59,968 bases of DNA, from positions 1-59,968 of the forward strand of contig CAXKVV010000492.1 in the NCBI GenBank assembly GCA_964058805.1, in the 5' to 3' direction. This document shows, in pieces, positions 12,435 to 23,263 of the stretch. The notes beneath the pieces are model-generated. The model saw only the letters and a list, made by a program, of their open reading frames with translations. It was not told where the DNA came from and did no database searches. Position 1 is the stretch's first letter, and the number at the start of each line of letters is the position of its first letter. This DNA comes from Schoenoplectus triqueter. Lineage: Eukaryota > Streptophyta > Magnoliopsida > Poales > Cyperaceae. A program made the translations under genes and the position numbers.

Positions 12435-12868
12435 AAACCCGAAAAATTAAGTAATATGCCCTACCTACTCTGTCCTCGCATATCATTGTTCATTGGCAGA
12501 CGTGACCTACTCAGTAGGCGTCACCTTTTACCTTTGGTTTTCGAGGGTTATGTCCGACATAACGAATCAAATAGAGTGAGGTTACTTACCAATGATTTCC
12601 AAAACAGTTTTGGGCTTGGGGCAAAGTTTCGTTAAAACATATGATGTTTAGCGAAACCAAGAATCACATAGAGATGTGATTAGCAAAGAGTTGCTTACCT
12701 AAGATAATTAATAAACGAGTTATTCAACGATAACTTGATTATCAATGAAAATAGGGATCTTGGTCCTAACTACAAACGGGAATAGAACAAATTTGTAGTG
12801 GGAGTTTTATTTGAAATAAGACATTACATGAACAAAGCTAAAAATCTTTACATTTTACGTTGTAGCAC

Positions 12869-14098
12869 ATGGCTAAAGAAACTCTTACTAATACGTTCCG
12901 TGCGCTCATACTAAGACATGAGAAACTCGAGTACGTCCTTAACACACCAATCTCTGCACAGCCTGCAGTAGGCTGCACAGCAAATGAAGTCACCATGTAC
13001 AACAAGCACAAAGAAGATGAGCTTGATGTACAAAGTTTATTGGTCAAGAAATTTAAGGTGACTAAATCTCTGCTGAGTCATAAGATGACTGAGGGCAGCT
13101 CTCTTGACACTCACATGCTCCGTATGACGAGCGATGTTGAGCAGTTGGAGAAGCTTAACAGTCCGTTGAACAAAGAGTTTGTTACGGATGTTATCCTGAA
13201 CTCTCTCCCTCCTAGCTATTCTAATTTCATCAGGAATTATCATATGCTGGGAATGGACAAGAGCTTGCAGGAGCTCCAAGGGATGTTGAGGATCGCTGAT
13301 GGGGACATGAAGAAGAGTTCTTCTATCCTCGTGATCCAAGAAGGTGCGAGGAAGATTAAAAAGATGAAACGCAAAGCGACTCCCAAAATGGCACCTAAGT
13401 ACAAAGGCAAAGGGAAGATGGTTCCTAATCAGAACACTTCCAAGGCAAAAGCTTCTACCTCTGACTGCTTTTATTGTCAAGGCAATGGTCATTGGAGGAG
13501 AAACTGCCCTAAGTATCTGGAGGATTTGAGGACGGGAAAAGTTCCCAAAGTTTCAACCTCAGGTATTTTCATGATTGAAGTTAACGTTGTTACCTCTATT
13601 TATGATTGGGTATTGGATACTGGATCATGTGCTCATATTTGTTCAAATATACAGGCACTAAAGAATAGGAGGAAACTACGTAATAAGGAAGTACAACTCC
13701 GAGTTGGAAACGGAGCACAAGTTGCAGCCGTAACAGTCGGAAGTATAGAGTTGTATTTGCCTAGCGGGCTTGTAATGGAACTTGAAAATGTATATTTTGT
13801 TCCAAGTATTTCCAGAAACATCATTTCAATCTCATGTTTAGAAATGAATGGTTTCTCTTTTGTTATAAAGGACAATGGTTGTTCTATATATAAAGATGAG
13901 TTATATTATGGATCTTCTTTTATGATGAATGATCTTTATATACTGGAAATAGACAAACCTATATTTAACATCAATAAACGACTCAAAACATCTCATGAAA
14001 GTATGACTTTCATATGGCATTATCGCCTTGGTCATATAAACGAGAAACGCATCAAAAGTTACATGAAGTTGGACTTCTTGATAATTTTAATATTATGA
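12869..14098 (+). CDS. Angela-type Copia gag-protease polypeptide (5' part of broken polyprotein)
   Basis: The 409-residue reading frame encodes the second half of a Copia Gag region (residues about 30-150), a CCHC zinc knuckle (C-x2-C-x4-H-x4-C, about 200-213), and the aspartic protease (WVLDTGS, about 247-253). The GAG-pre-integrase finger starts with WHYRLGHINEKR near the end. Gag packages element RNA and protease cuts the polyprotein. Angela Gag is normally longer at its N terminus and between YNKH and LLVKKFK, so the gag is probably shortened. The frame is lost at about 14070-14098, inside the HHCC finger, before the integrase core. The ATG at 12869 is the first reasonable start after the leader. 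Confidence 0.85.
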   Translation: MAKETLTNTFRALILRHEKLEYVLNTPISAQPAVGCTANEVTMYNKHKEDELDVQSLLVKKFKVTKSLLSHKMTEGSSLDTHMLRMTSDVEQLEKLNSPLNKEFVTDVILNSLPPSYSNFIRNYHMLGMDKSLQELQGMLRIADGDMKKSSSILVIQEGARKIKKMKRKATPKMAPKYKGKGKMVPNQNTSKAKASTSDCFYCQGNGHWRRNCPKYLEDLRTGKVPKVSTSGIFMIEVNVVTSIYDWVLDTGSCAHICSNIQALKNRRKLRNKEVQLRVGNGAQVAAVTVGSIELYLPSGLVMELENVYFVPSISRNIISISCLEMNGFSFVIKDNGCSIYKDELYYGSSFMMNDLYILEIDKPIFNINKRLKTSHESMTFIWHYRLGHINEKRIKSYMKLDFLIILIL

Positions 14099-14116
14099 AT
14101 CTTGTTTACGTGAAAA

Positions 14117-16753
14117 ATGACCAAATTGTCTTTCTCCAAGAAGGGCGAAAGGACAAGTGACTTATTAGCCCTTATACACACAGATGTATGCGGACCAATG
14201 AGTACTTGTACAAGAAATGGTGATCGCTACTTTATCACGTTTACTGATGATTATAGTAGATATGGTTATGTCTACTTGATGAGACATAAGTCTGAATCCT
14301 TTGAAAAGTTCAAGGAATTCAAGACTGAAGTAGAAAATCAACTGAATAAAAGTATTAAGGCCTTACGGTCAGACCGTGGAGGCGAATACTTAAGTTATGA
14401 GTTTACAATGTACTTAAAAGAATGTGGGATAGTCTCACAACTCACACCTCCGGGAACGCCGCAATGGAACGGTGTTTCTGAGAGGAGGAATCGAACTCTG
14501 TTAGACATGGTTCGTTCCATGATGAGTAATACCACACTCCCAAAAATGTTTTGGGGACACGCACTAGAAACTGCTGCACTAATAATAAATAGGGTTCCAT
14601 CCAAGTCAGTAGAAAAGACTCCATATGAGTTATGGTTTGGTAAGGTACCAAATATGTCTTATCTTAAAATTTGGGGTTGCGAAGTATTTGTCAAACGTCC
14701 GACTTCTGACAAACTTGGACCCAAAGCTGACAAATGTTTTTTCGTAGGGTATCCTAAGGAAACGAAAGGATATTACTTCTATTATCAGTCCGAGAACAAG
14801 ATAATTGTTGCTCGTCATGGTATATTTTTGGAGAAAGAGTTTCTCGCAAAAGGAAGTAGTGGGAGTAATGTAATACTTGAAGAAATTCAAGATGCATCAC
14901 ACAATACAATATCTGATACTGATCAGATAAACCCACCACTTGATTCTTCGACTAATGAGCATTTGGAAGAACTAAATCCACAAATAGTTGCGGAAGAAGT
15001 TCTAGTCCCGAGCTCATCTACTTCAACGCAAGTTGAAATAGAACTAAATCCGCATACTGATGTGGATGAAGTTCGACAGCCTGAAGAACAAGTGCTACGA
15101 AGGTCACATAGGACAGTCCGTGCACCTGAAAGGTACATGGGACTGCATGAAGTCTCAGTATTTGATGCTGAAGATCCTCTGACCTATGCGGAAGCAGTGG
15201 ATAGACCCGACTCTGATAAATGGCTGGAGGCCATGAGATCCGAAATACAATCCATGTATGACAACACGGTTTGGAACCTGGTTGCACCACCTGTTGGGGT
15301 AAAACCCATAGCTAACAAGTGGGTTTTTAAAAGAAAAATAGACATGGATGGTAATATGACTGTTTACAAAGCACGGCTAGTAGCGAAAGGTTTCAAACAA
15401 ATTCTCGGCGTAGATTATGATGAAACTTTTTCACCCGTAGCTATGTTTAAGTCAATTCGGATGCTCCTAGCAATTGCCGCATTTCATGATTATGAAATAT
15501 GGCAGATGGATGTGAAAACCGCCTTCCTAAATGGAAATTTGGAAGAGGACGTGTATATGATACAGCCCACGGGTTTTGAGGATCCAAAAAATGCTGGAAA
15601 GATATGCAAGCTTCTCAAATCCATTTATGGATTGAAGCAAGCATCAAGGAGTTGGAATCTTCGATTTCATGAAGAAATCAAAAAGTTTGACTTCATCAAA
15701 TGCGAAGAAGAACCTTGTGTATACAGGAAAACTAGTGGGAGTGCCATCGCTTTTCTAATCCTCTATGTGGATGATATACTCTTAATGGGAAATGATATTC
15801 CCTTATTGCAATCAGCCAAATCTTCATTAAAGAAAGTGTTCTCAATGAAAGATTTGGGCGAGGCTGTCTATATACTAGGCATAAAGATCTATAGAGATAG
15901 ATTTAAAAGACTTATTGGATTAAGTCAAAGCACATATATTGATAAAGTGCTGAATCGGTTCAGTATGCAGAATTCTAAGAAAGGATTTCTGCCAATAAAT
16001 CATGGTGCACAGCTTAGCAAGACTCAGTGTCCTTTGACAACTGATGAGCAAAGCATAATGAGTAGAGTGCCATATGCTTCGGCTATTGGCTCTATCATGT
16101 ACGCCATGTTGTGCACTCGCCCTGATGTCTCGTACGCTTTGAGTGTGACGAGTAGATATCAGGCTAATCCAGGCATGGAGCACTGGAATGCTGCAAAGAA
16201 TATCCTTAAGTACTTGAGAAGAACTAAGGATATGTTTCTCGTCTACGGTGGTGACTCGGAACTCGTGGTGAGTGGTTACACAGATGCAAGTTTCCAAACT
16301 GACCGAGATGATTCAAGATCGCAGTCTGGTTACGTGTTCATACTCAACGGCGGTGCTGTGAGCTGGAAGAGTTCCAAGCAAGAGACCACAGCAGACTCAA
16401 CCACCGAAGCTGAGTACATAGCCGCCTCCGAGGCAGCTAAAGAAGGTTTCTGGATCAAGAAATTCCTTAGTGAACTAGGAGTGGTTCCCAGTATTCAGGG
16501 CCCTGTAGACCTCTATTGTGACAACAATGGAGCTATAGCTCAGGCCAAGGAACCGAGATCACACTCCAGATCCAAGCATGTCCTGCGACGTTATCACCTC
16601 ATACGAGAAATTATAAATAGAGGCGATGTAAAGATTTGTAAAATTGACACAGTTGGCAACACAGCTGATCCACTTACAAAACCTCTACCTCAAGCCAAGC
16701 ACCAGTTGCACACATCTTCTATGGGTTTGAGACACATAGGAGATTGGCTGTGA
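14117..16753 (+). CDS. Angela-type Copia integrase-reverse transcriptase-RNase H (3' part of broken polyprotein)
   Basis: The 878-residue frame holds the integrase catalytic core with its D, D and E residues (HTD near 23, SDRGGEY near 87, NGVSERRN near 120). Next come a variable linker (about 240-330), reverse transcriptase with YVDD near 550-553, and RNase H with GYTDASF near 720, then STTEAEY and the DPLTKPLP tail. These copy the element RNA into DNA and insert it. Sequence style matches the Angela (Tork-clade) lineage. The ATG at 14117 is probably internal to the ancestral polyprotein: gag-protease ends 19 bases upstream in another frame, and only one cysteine of the CxxC finger pair is visible just before it. 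All catalytic motifs after the break are intact. Confidence 0.92.
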   Translation: MTKLSFSKKGERTSDLLALIHTDVCGPMSTCTRNGDRYFITFTDDYSRYGYVYLMRHKSESFEKFKEFKTEVENQLNKSIKALRSDRGGEYLSYEFTMYLKECGIVSQLTPPGTPQWNGVSERRNRTLLDMVRSMMSNTTLPKMFWGHALETAALIINRVPSKSVEKTPYELWFGKVPNMSYLKIWGCEVFVKRPTSDKLGPKADKCFFVGYPKETKGYYFYYQSENKIIVARHGIFLEKEFLAKGSSGSNVILEEIQDASHNTISDTDQINPPLDSSTNEHLEELNPQIVAEEVLVPSSSTSTQVEIELNPHTDVDEVRQPEEQVLRRSHRTVRAPERYMGLHEVSVFDAEDPLTYAEAVDRPDSDKWLEAMRSEIQSMYDNTVWNLVAPPVGVKPIANKWVFKRKIDMDGNMTVYKARLVAKGFKQILGVDYDETFSPVAMFKSIRMLLAIAAFHDYEIWQMDVKTAFLNGNLEEDVYMIQPTGFEDPKNAGKICKLLKSIYGLKQASRSWNLRFHEEIKKFDFIKCEEEPCVYRKTSGSAIAFLILYVDDILLMGNDIPLLQSAKSSLKKVFSMKDLGEAVYILGIKIYRDRFKRLIGLSQSTYIDKVLNRFSMQNSKKGFLPINHGAQLSKTQCPLTTDEQSIMSRVPYASAIGSIMYAMLCTRPDVSYALSVTSRYQANPGMEHWNAAKNILKYLRRTKDMFLVYGGDSELVVSGYTDASFQTDRDDSRSQSGYVFILNGGAVSWKSSKQETTADSTTEAEYIAASEAAKEGFWIKKFLSELGVVPSIQGPVDLYCDNNGAIAQAKEPRSHSRSKHVLRRYHLIREIINRGDVKICKIDTVGNTADPLTKPLPQAKHQLHTSSMGLRHIGDWL

Positions 16754-16820
16754 GATTATCTTTTAAATCTGAGAGATTTATAGATTTGTATAAGGCATGG
16801 CTCAATATGATTGACTCCAA

Positions 16821-16835
16821 GCTTAAGTGGGAGAT
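16821..16835 (+). other. Polypurine tract of the Angela-type element
   Basis: GCTTAAGTGGGAGAT lies directly before the TGTTAG start of the 3' LTR, which is the plus-strand priming position in Copia elements. Confidence 0.85.
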
Positions 16836-18935
16836 TGTTAGTTTGTAATAATCTTGAAGTCAATAATACGATAAATTTGTTATATAAAGCTTTGTTCATG
16901 AATTGGATATTTAAACGATATTTTGTTTCCTTGAGTATTATTGAATTTATGAATCATTCCGAGTTCATGACTGGAATTGTGAAACTTCATAATATAGAAT
17001 ATACTCTTAAAAGTCACTAACCAAGGTAATTAGCAGGAACACTAATTAACCGTTATCAGGTTAGTATGTGGATTAAATGATGGTCAAGTTTTACAGACCA
17101 TAGACAAAGAGTTGTCATTTTAATCACATGAATAGATGTTCTAGGAACATCGTATTTGATAGACCCCGAATGAAACATTAAATGGAATTGTGTTCGTGTC
17201 ATTAATGTTTTCGTTCAGTATTAAATTCTAAAGTATGAGGTATTCATTTTTCCTACATAAGATATGTATGTGTGTGATTTCTACCAAACGTTATCCGTAA
17301 AAGGTGGCTATAAAGGTAGCTCTTCGGTATACATAACTTATGCGGAGGAAGAGATGGTTTGCCAAAAGTACTATTGTCCCTCATATTTCTATATGAGTTA
17401 TAGCATCACTGGGCCCCTTGATAGAGTAAGATTATCTGCTAGCAGTATAAGTACAAGAGTAATTATATTTGATAATTTACTCAGGATCAAGAAAAGATTA
17501 AGTTTGCAAGGATGACACATACCTACCTTGAAACTGATCTGATAGCTATGAGACAAAAGAATTAAACACAAGTAAATAGTTTACTGGATCATGATATTGT
17601 ACAGTACATCATCATCTGTGTAATTGGATGGTCATAGTGCATTCTGCCAGATGCCTCCTATGATTATAGAAGTTAAAACGGTTTTAACTCTATTTACCAA
17701 CATAACACGGATCCTGTCGGGTCACACCGTATAGGAGTTAATCGGAGAATCTTATTGATTAATTATGAATTGTTTATAATTAATAATAAGATGGTTATAA
17801 TTAATTATATATGATATAATTATATTTGTCATAGAGATGACAAAAAGCAAAAATCAGATTGAATTTATAACGTGTTGGACACGTCGTATAAATTCGCCGA
17901 AACAACAACCGAGAAAAATATAATTGTAGATGACAATTATATATATTTGATTTGGATTTTAAAATGTTAATTATGGATTTGAATTATGGGCCAAAGCCCA
18001 TTTATAATTAAAGTCTTAATTAATAATTAAAAGCCCAAAATCAGAAAAGCCCAAAGAAGCCCAAAATCCGAAAAGCCCAAAAAGGCCCATGATGACCTCC
18101 AAGGGTATTTTGGTAATTTGTCCAAAAGCCCAAGGGTATTTCGGTAATTTGGCCAAAAAGCCCAATGGCGTTTTGGTAAATTGGATGAACTTTAAGGGTA
18201 TTTTGGTCTTTTCACTTTGAAACCTCCTTACTATTCACGAGGGCATTTTGGTAATTTGTCAATTCCATTTTTTCTATAAATAGAGGGGTAGGGTGAGAGA
18301 GAAACTTCCACCAAATCAGTTCTACTTTCTCTCTCCCGGTATACGGTTGTTTCAGAATTCACGGGATCGGTGAATAGTGTTTTTACGAAAGTTGCGGTAT
18401 TTCTGCACATTTGTGAAACAGAATTACTGCGAGTCGTGAATAGTACTATTTCATCTTTTTCTCGGGTGAATAGTGTTTTTGCGAAAAACCGCGGTTTACA
18501 GTATTTCTGGCAAAAGAAATAAGCCGCTCTCTGGTTAGTCCTGGTGGATAACCTACAGAGGCATCAGACGTTTGGTGCTCCGAGACAAGCCGATTTTCAT
18601 TCCAATTAAAATTTGGAAGCGAGGTATAACATCTTATATTAATCTATTTAATTGTTAAGTAGATTAATATTTTAGAAATCAATCATGGAGTAGATCAATA
18701 AAGGTTTAAAGAGGTGTGTATCTCTCGGTAATCATCCGACACATCACTTTAACCCTAAGCTTAAGTTAGAAGTAAAATAATATTTTACCGTCTTTTGTAA
18801 AGGATTAAATGTCTGTAACTCTCGGTTATTATCCGACATACTTTAATCCCTAACTTAAGTAGAAGTAAAATTTTTGTTCTACGGTCTTTCCGCAGCTTGA
18901 GCATTAATGGGATTTGGGCATTCCGAATCCCAACA
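16836..18935 (+). repeat. 3' LTR of the Angela-type element
   Basis: It is 2,100 bp, the same length as the 5' LTR and almost base-identical to it: one A-to-G difference was found by eye at about 17129. It ends CCAACA and is followed by the TTTAC target duplication. Confidence 0.95.
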
Positions 18936-18940
18936 TTTAC

Positions 18941-19299
18941 TCGATCGGGTCTCCTGCGGGGCCCATGATCTCATCGGTCATCTCGTCCGGAACATACTTG
19001 ATTTCAGCTCAGCAAATTACTTTCGAGAACCTACGAAGTCAAAATTAATTAAATTTGTGAGTATTCCATCTACGCTTGATCTAGTTAGATTAGGATATAT
19101 TAATTATTATTATTTGTAATCATATTTATTTTTATTATCGTAACTAGTTTAATTTAACACAAATCACTTAGATAATTATAATTAATGTAATTATTTTATT
19201 TCACTTTGCTTAATCAACTTTATTTCAATTTCATCACATAGTTAAGTTAATTGCAACGGATAAAAGGGATTATGGGTTTGTGGAAGATCCTATCAGCAT
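18941..19299. other. Intergenic flank downstream of the Angela insertion
   Basis: The first ~100 bases continue the sequence interrupted by the retrotransposon; the rest is AT-rich. No gene or clear repeat boundary is visible. Confidence 0.5.
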
Positions 19300-19545
19300 G
19301 AATAGAAGTGAAATTCTATGTTCTATTGATGGGTCATATTCGCAAATCGGGGACAGTAGTGAAGGAGGGGCTGCTATTATTATGATGGAAGGTGAGCAAT
19401 TAATTACATATTTAACCCAATATTTTCAGGCACTCTCTCCCCTGCATACTGAGGAGTGAGGTGCAAGCAATGGAGATGGCAATTCAAGAAATTATCGGGA
19501 GGAAGATTGTTCAGGGGCATATCATTACTGATTGCAAGGAAAAAA
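19300..19545 (+). pseudogene. RNase H-like domain relic (non-LTR or host RVT_3 type)
   Basis: A conceptual reading gives CSIDGSYSQIGDSSEGGAA, then ALSPLHTE and, after a one-base frame change near 19459, EVQAMEMAIQ and HIITDCK. This order of D (IDGS), GG, E (EVQAME) and D (TDCK) matches the plant RNase H-like RVT_3 domain found in LINE ORFs and stand-alone genes. There is no start codon, an in-frame stop (TGA at 19457-19459), and no domain before or after. It is best read as a dead fragment. Confidence 0.55.
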
Positions 19546-20160
19546 TTGTTTCAAAATAAATTATTTAAAGTAGTCTCAAATTTTTTTTAAGAATTAAATT
19601 ATTTAAAGTAGGAATGAACAGAGATATGCGATATAATCATGGGTTACGTAACAATAACGATATATTTAAGGGATATGCATCGAAACTTTCCCTATTGTTT
19701 TATGTATATATTAATTATGCATCAACCTAGGCATGTTACCTAATTAATTTGTTTGTAAGGACCAAACACAATAAAGGATTTGGTTTTTATCCAAGAGATC
19801 CAATTAATGTATTTGAAAGTTAATTGTACAGGTGAAGAAAGCAGGGAAGAATTCTCAGTTTCATGCACTTAAAAATTGTTTTGAGGCAAAGTTTATGTAT
19901 ACCAGCTGGTGCAAAGAGAATTGTTCAACAAACCCCACCTAAAATCTCACTTGCCTGCCTATCTAAAGGTTTTCTCTTCTCTCTTCGAACCTAACATGCA
20001 ACAAGAAATAGATATTTATATAGAGAGAATGATTTTCAAGATTATAGAGAGGAGAGAATGATTTTCACTAACTTTTTAATATGATGTCCTCGGATTACAA
20101 AAATCATATCGTAATTTTTCTTATCTGTCTCCTATGATAATGAAGGTTAGGAGATGAATA
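19546..20160. other. AT-rich intergenic DNA
   Basis: No supported coding sequence. A short block (about 19800-19960) reads like an old coding relic, but no family is recognisable. Confidence 0.5.
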
Positions 20161-20442
20161 TATGTTAGTCATGGTATTTTACAAAGTATCATGGATGTAG
20201 TGTTTCGGACTTAAATATCTAATTTCAAGCTAAATATGGCTGATCCGAACTGTTCAATTTAATCTCTATATAAAAATATATTAGCAAATCAAGATTTATA
20301 TATTTTTTTAAAATTAGTTTGTTTCTTTTTCGGATGGGAAAAATAATGATTTTCTTCTCATCCAAAAAATAGCAAATTAATTTCAAAAAATATAAAAAAT
20401 TGACTTGCTAATACATGGTGCTTTACGAAGCATCATAACATA
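20161..20442. mobile_element. Foldback element, family C copy 1
   Basis: Both ends start TATGTTA in inverted orientation. The arms pair around TTAGCAAATCAAGA/TTGACTTGCTAA and the tract TAAAATTAGTTTG/CAAATTAATTT. It is noncoding. Arm sequences resemble the element at 20850-21155. Confidence 0.5.
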
Positions 20443-20456
20443 GTTATATATATGAG

Positions 20457-20829
20457 TGAGGATCCATTGACAATGGGTTATTTTGACAACCTTGACAATG
20501 GACCTCTAAATAAATATATAAAAAATCTTTAAAATGATTTTTTTTATATATGTGTTCTTCTACTTTTAGATTGATGGTCATTCAAATTTCATTATCGTTT
20601 GATAGTTCATCAAAGATCGTTAAATTATAATTGTTGTAAATTACATGAAAATTTGATGGTATTTGATGGACTATCAAACAATAATAAAATTGCATGAAAT
20701 TTGAATGACCATCAATCGAAAAATAGAAGAACACATCTATAAAGAAATTTATTTTTAAGATTTATTTGTATTTATTTAGAGGTCCATTGTCAAGATTGTC
20801 AAAATAATCCATTGTCAACCGATCCCCTC
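20457..20829. mobile_element. Foldback MITE, family B copy 1 (373 bp)
   Basis: The ~60-bp terminal arms are inverted copies: GAGGATCCATTGACAATGGG onwards, against the reverse complement ending CAACCGATCCCCTC. Each arm contains TTGACAATGGACCTCTAAAT. The centre, with CAAATTTCAT and TTTGATAGTNNATCAAA, is also palindromic and is shared with the MITE at 31289-31609. No coding capacity. Confidence 0.75.
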
Positions 20830-20849
20830 TATATATATATATGAGTGAG

Positions 20850-21155
20850 GCTATGGTGCTTCGTAAAACACAAAATATCTCTTGCTTCACATCCGTATCT
20901 CAAATTTAAATGTCCAAGCGGTCAATCCAAACCATTGAACATGATCTCTATATTAAAATATATTTAAAGATCAAATTTTATATTTTTTAGATGGATGAAA
21001 AATTATTAGTACTAGATGGTGCAGAAATCGCTAGATCAACAAACTTTGTATCCATATAGAAAATTAAAAAATTTTAAAAAAAATCATTTTTTTTTAAATT
21101 TGATCTCCAAAGATATTTCAATATGAAGATCACATTCAAAGAGTTTGAGATATAT
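20850..21155. mobile_element. Foldback element, family C copy 2 (truncated)
   Basis: The left end (TATGGTGCTTCGTAAAACAC) resembles the family C terminus. Internal arms around GATCTCTATATTAAAATATA and TGATCTCCAAAGATATTTCA are inverted copies. The right terminal part is missing where the next element's LTR remnant begins. Confidence 0.4.
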
Positions 21156-23263
21156 TTCGAGATAATCCATTTCGGGATAATTAGACAAGAAGGTCAACAA
21201 ATAGGTATCAGAGCCTATGGCTGATTTCGGGAACAGTTCACTCAACATGTCGGAGCCCAGGTTGACGAAATAACTGGAGCATCTAGGCAAGATGTATGGG
21301 ATATAGTCAGACTATATCACCAGAGAACAGACAGACACAAACTAAATTAAAATAAAGAAAAGCTCTCGTAGTAGAGGGTGGAGGGAGAAGAAAAAAGGGT
21401 CAGTCGAGTCAGAACTCACGAGGACGAGGCAGAGGCTAACATGGTCGAAGACTCGATGTAGACTACTACAACTGCGGGAAGTACGGGCATTATCTTCGAG
21501 ATTGTTGGACCGAGAAGAAGGTAGAAGGCAAAGCCAACTACACTGAGATGAATGATGAATCAAGCTCGAGAAGTACCAAAGGGTATCTCGACACAGAGGC
21601 CAACAACCGAATGAACGATCATGTACCTGATAAAAGTGATGATCGAGACGGAGGGGTCAATCTCTATTAGGGGACACCTCCGAGGTCGAGTTGATAGAAG
21701 GTCAAACTCGAAGAAGCCCAGAAGAGGATAAGCTAAGGAACCAAAGCATTCGAGATGTATGGGACCAGCATGAAGCAGGCGAAGTACATTTAGTATACCT
21801 AGTGGTGGATACCAAGTCGATTTCGTTCGAGAAGAAGCAGCTTGAGATCAAAGAAGGAAGGTTGTGGATCGTTGAGGTCGAGAAGAATGCTACTCAGGAC
21901 TGAAAGAACCAATATGAGTTGATGAGAAGGAAGAGTGGGTTGGACTCCATACTCGAGTGGATGAAGTGAGATCCTTGAGAAGCTCAGATGAGATGTCCAA
22001 CTCTGAAGAGATCAGGTCGAAAAAGCCTAAGAAAATTCAGATGTACGGGACTTATCTGGAACAAGCGAAGTACACTTAGAATGCCCGTTTGGCTGACACC
22101 AAATCGACATCGTTCCAAGAAGCAGCTCAAAGGTTGTGGATCGAAGAGATCAAGAATAATGAAATTTGGGATAATCAAGTCGCAAAAGTCTAGCGAAGTG
22201 AAGTGAAGCTCATGGAATGTGTGGATCATGGAATTTACATTCTACATGGAAGTTATGACCTTCACATGAGTTGTTGAGAAAGTAATCTGTCACACAGTCA
22301 ACCAGCGATGCTGAGGACGGGGCAGGGAACACGTTAAGGATGAGGATGGGGAAGTTCAAGTTGTTCATGTGCAAAGCAATGATCAAGCTGTAGATATTTT
22401 CACAAAGGCTTTGCCGAAGTCACTATTCGAGAACTGCAAGCAGTTGCTCGGGATGATGAAGGAGTGAGACTTGAGTTTTAGGGAGGATGTTGAGAGTAGT
22501 AAACTTTAAGTCCCGATCTCGAAGGACCAAGATCTCGGGAACCCCGACAACCTCGAAGAAACCCCATGCCGAATGCTCGAGAAGAAAGCTCGAGAAGAGG
22601 AGTTCGAAGAGCTGAAGACGGGCAGAAGCCAAAAGCTAAACTCGAGATGAATCAGAGCCTAACAGCTCGGGAACATCAGGAACCTCGAGAAGAGCAGCTC
22701 AAGAAGGAATCTCGAGAAGATAGCTTGAGAAGAGCAACTCGAGATGATAGCTCGAGATGGACGAGAGCCTAACAGCTCGAGAACATCAGGGAGCTCGGAA
22801 TGAAGCCCTTGTCTCGATAAAAAACGGGACACTTTTGACATCTGTCGCATGTATCAGAGATAGCTGATGGGAGTAGCAGTGGAAGTGACATAAGTGTGGT
22901 TAGGCAAATTAATGCCAATGTATATCTAGGATAGCTAGGATTAGATGGATTATATAGGATTGCAGGTACATTAATGACACCGAGCACTATAAATAGAATA
23001 GTAGTGTAAAGAGATATAAGAGAGAGAAAACACTTTGTAAACAAGTTGAGTTATAAAGAAAATATTTTTCAGAGCACGCTCTTCCTTCTCTCCGATTTAG
23101 TAATTTATTTTTTATTCTCATTTAATTATGTTCTTCGTTTGTTCTTATTTGTCATAGTGAACATATGTGTCAGACCTCGAGATAGTATTTTGAGTTCAAA
23201 AAGTTCGAGATAGATTTCGAGATAATTAATTTATTTTGAAATAATTAGACAAGAAAGTCAACA
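21156..23263 (+). mobile_element. Internally deleted Copia element with truncated 5' LTR
   Basis: The 5' LTR survives only as its last ~45 bp, ending GGTCAACA at 21199. A tRNA-Met primer-binding site (AGGTATCAGAGCC) begins at 21203. A gag zinc-knuckle relic reads NCGKYGHYLRDC at 21470-21505, with its first cysteine replaced by tyrosine. A few hinge fragments follow, then the end of RNase H reads QAVDIFTKALPKS and LLGMMKE before a stop at 22467. A polypurine tract AGTTTTAGGGAGGA precedes the 3' LTR (22488-23263). Most of gag, protease, integrase and reverse transcriptase are absent. The lineage is Copia but not Angela. Confidence 0.75.
22488..23263 (+). repeat. 3' LTR of the deleted Copia element (776 bp)
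   Basis: It starts TGTTGAGAG after a polypurine tract and ends AGAAAGTCAACA, matching the 5' LTR remnant end. It carries a TATA box (CTATAAATAG near 22986). Repetitive CTCGAGAAGA-like sequence includes a ~110-bp duplication: GAGCCTAACAGCTCGRGAAC occurs near 22654 and 22764. Confidence 0.75.

Larger units (their letters stand above)
8862..18935 (+). mobile_element. Complete Copia LTR retrotransposon, Angela-type (10.07 kb)
   Basis: Both LTRs are 2,100 bp (8862-10961 and 16836-18935), begin TGTTAG and end CCAACA. The 5-bp target duplication TTTAC lies at 8857-8861 and 18936-18940. A primer-binding site for initiator tRNA-Met follows the 5' LTR and a polypurine tract (AAGTGGGAGAT) precedes the 3' LTR. 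Domain order is gag, protease, integrase, reverse transcriptase, RNase H, which defines Copia; the pol sequence and long LTRs fit the Angela lineage. Only one LTR difference was noticed by eye (9150 versus 17124 region), so insertion was very recent. Gag and pol are separated by a coding break and gag looks shortened, so this copy probably cannot move unaided. Confidence 0.95.
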
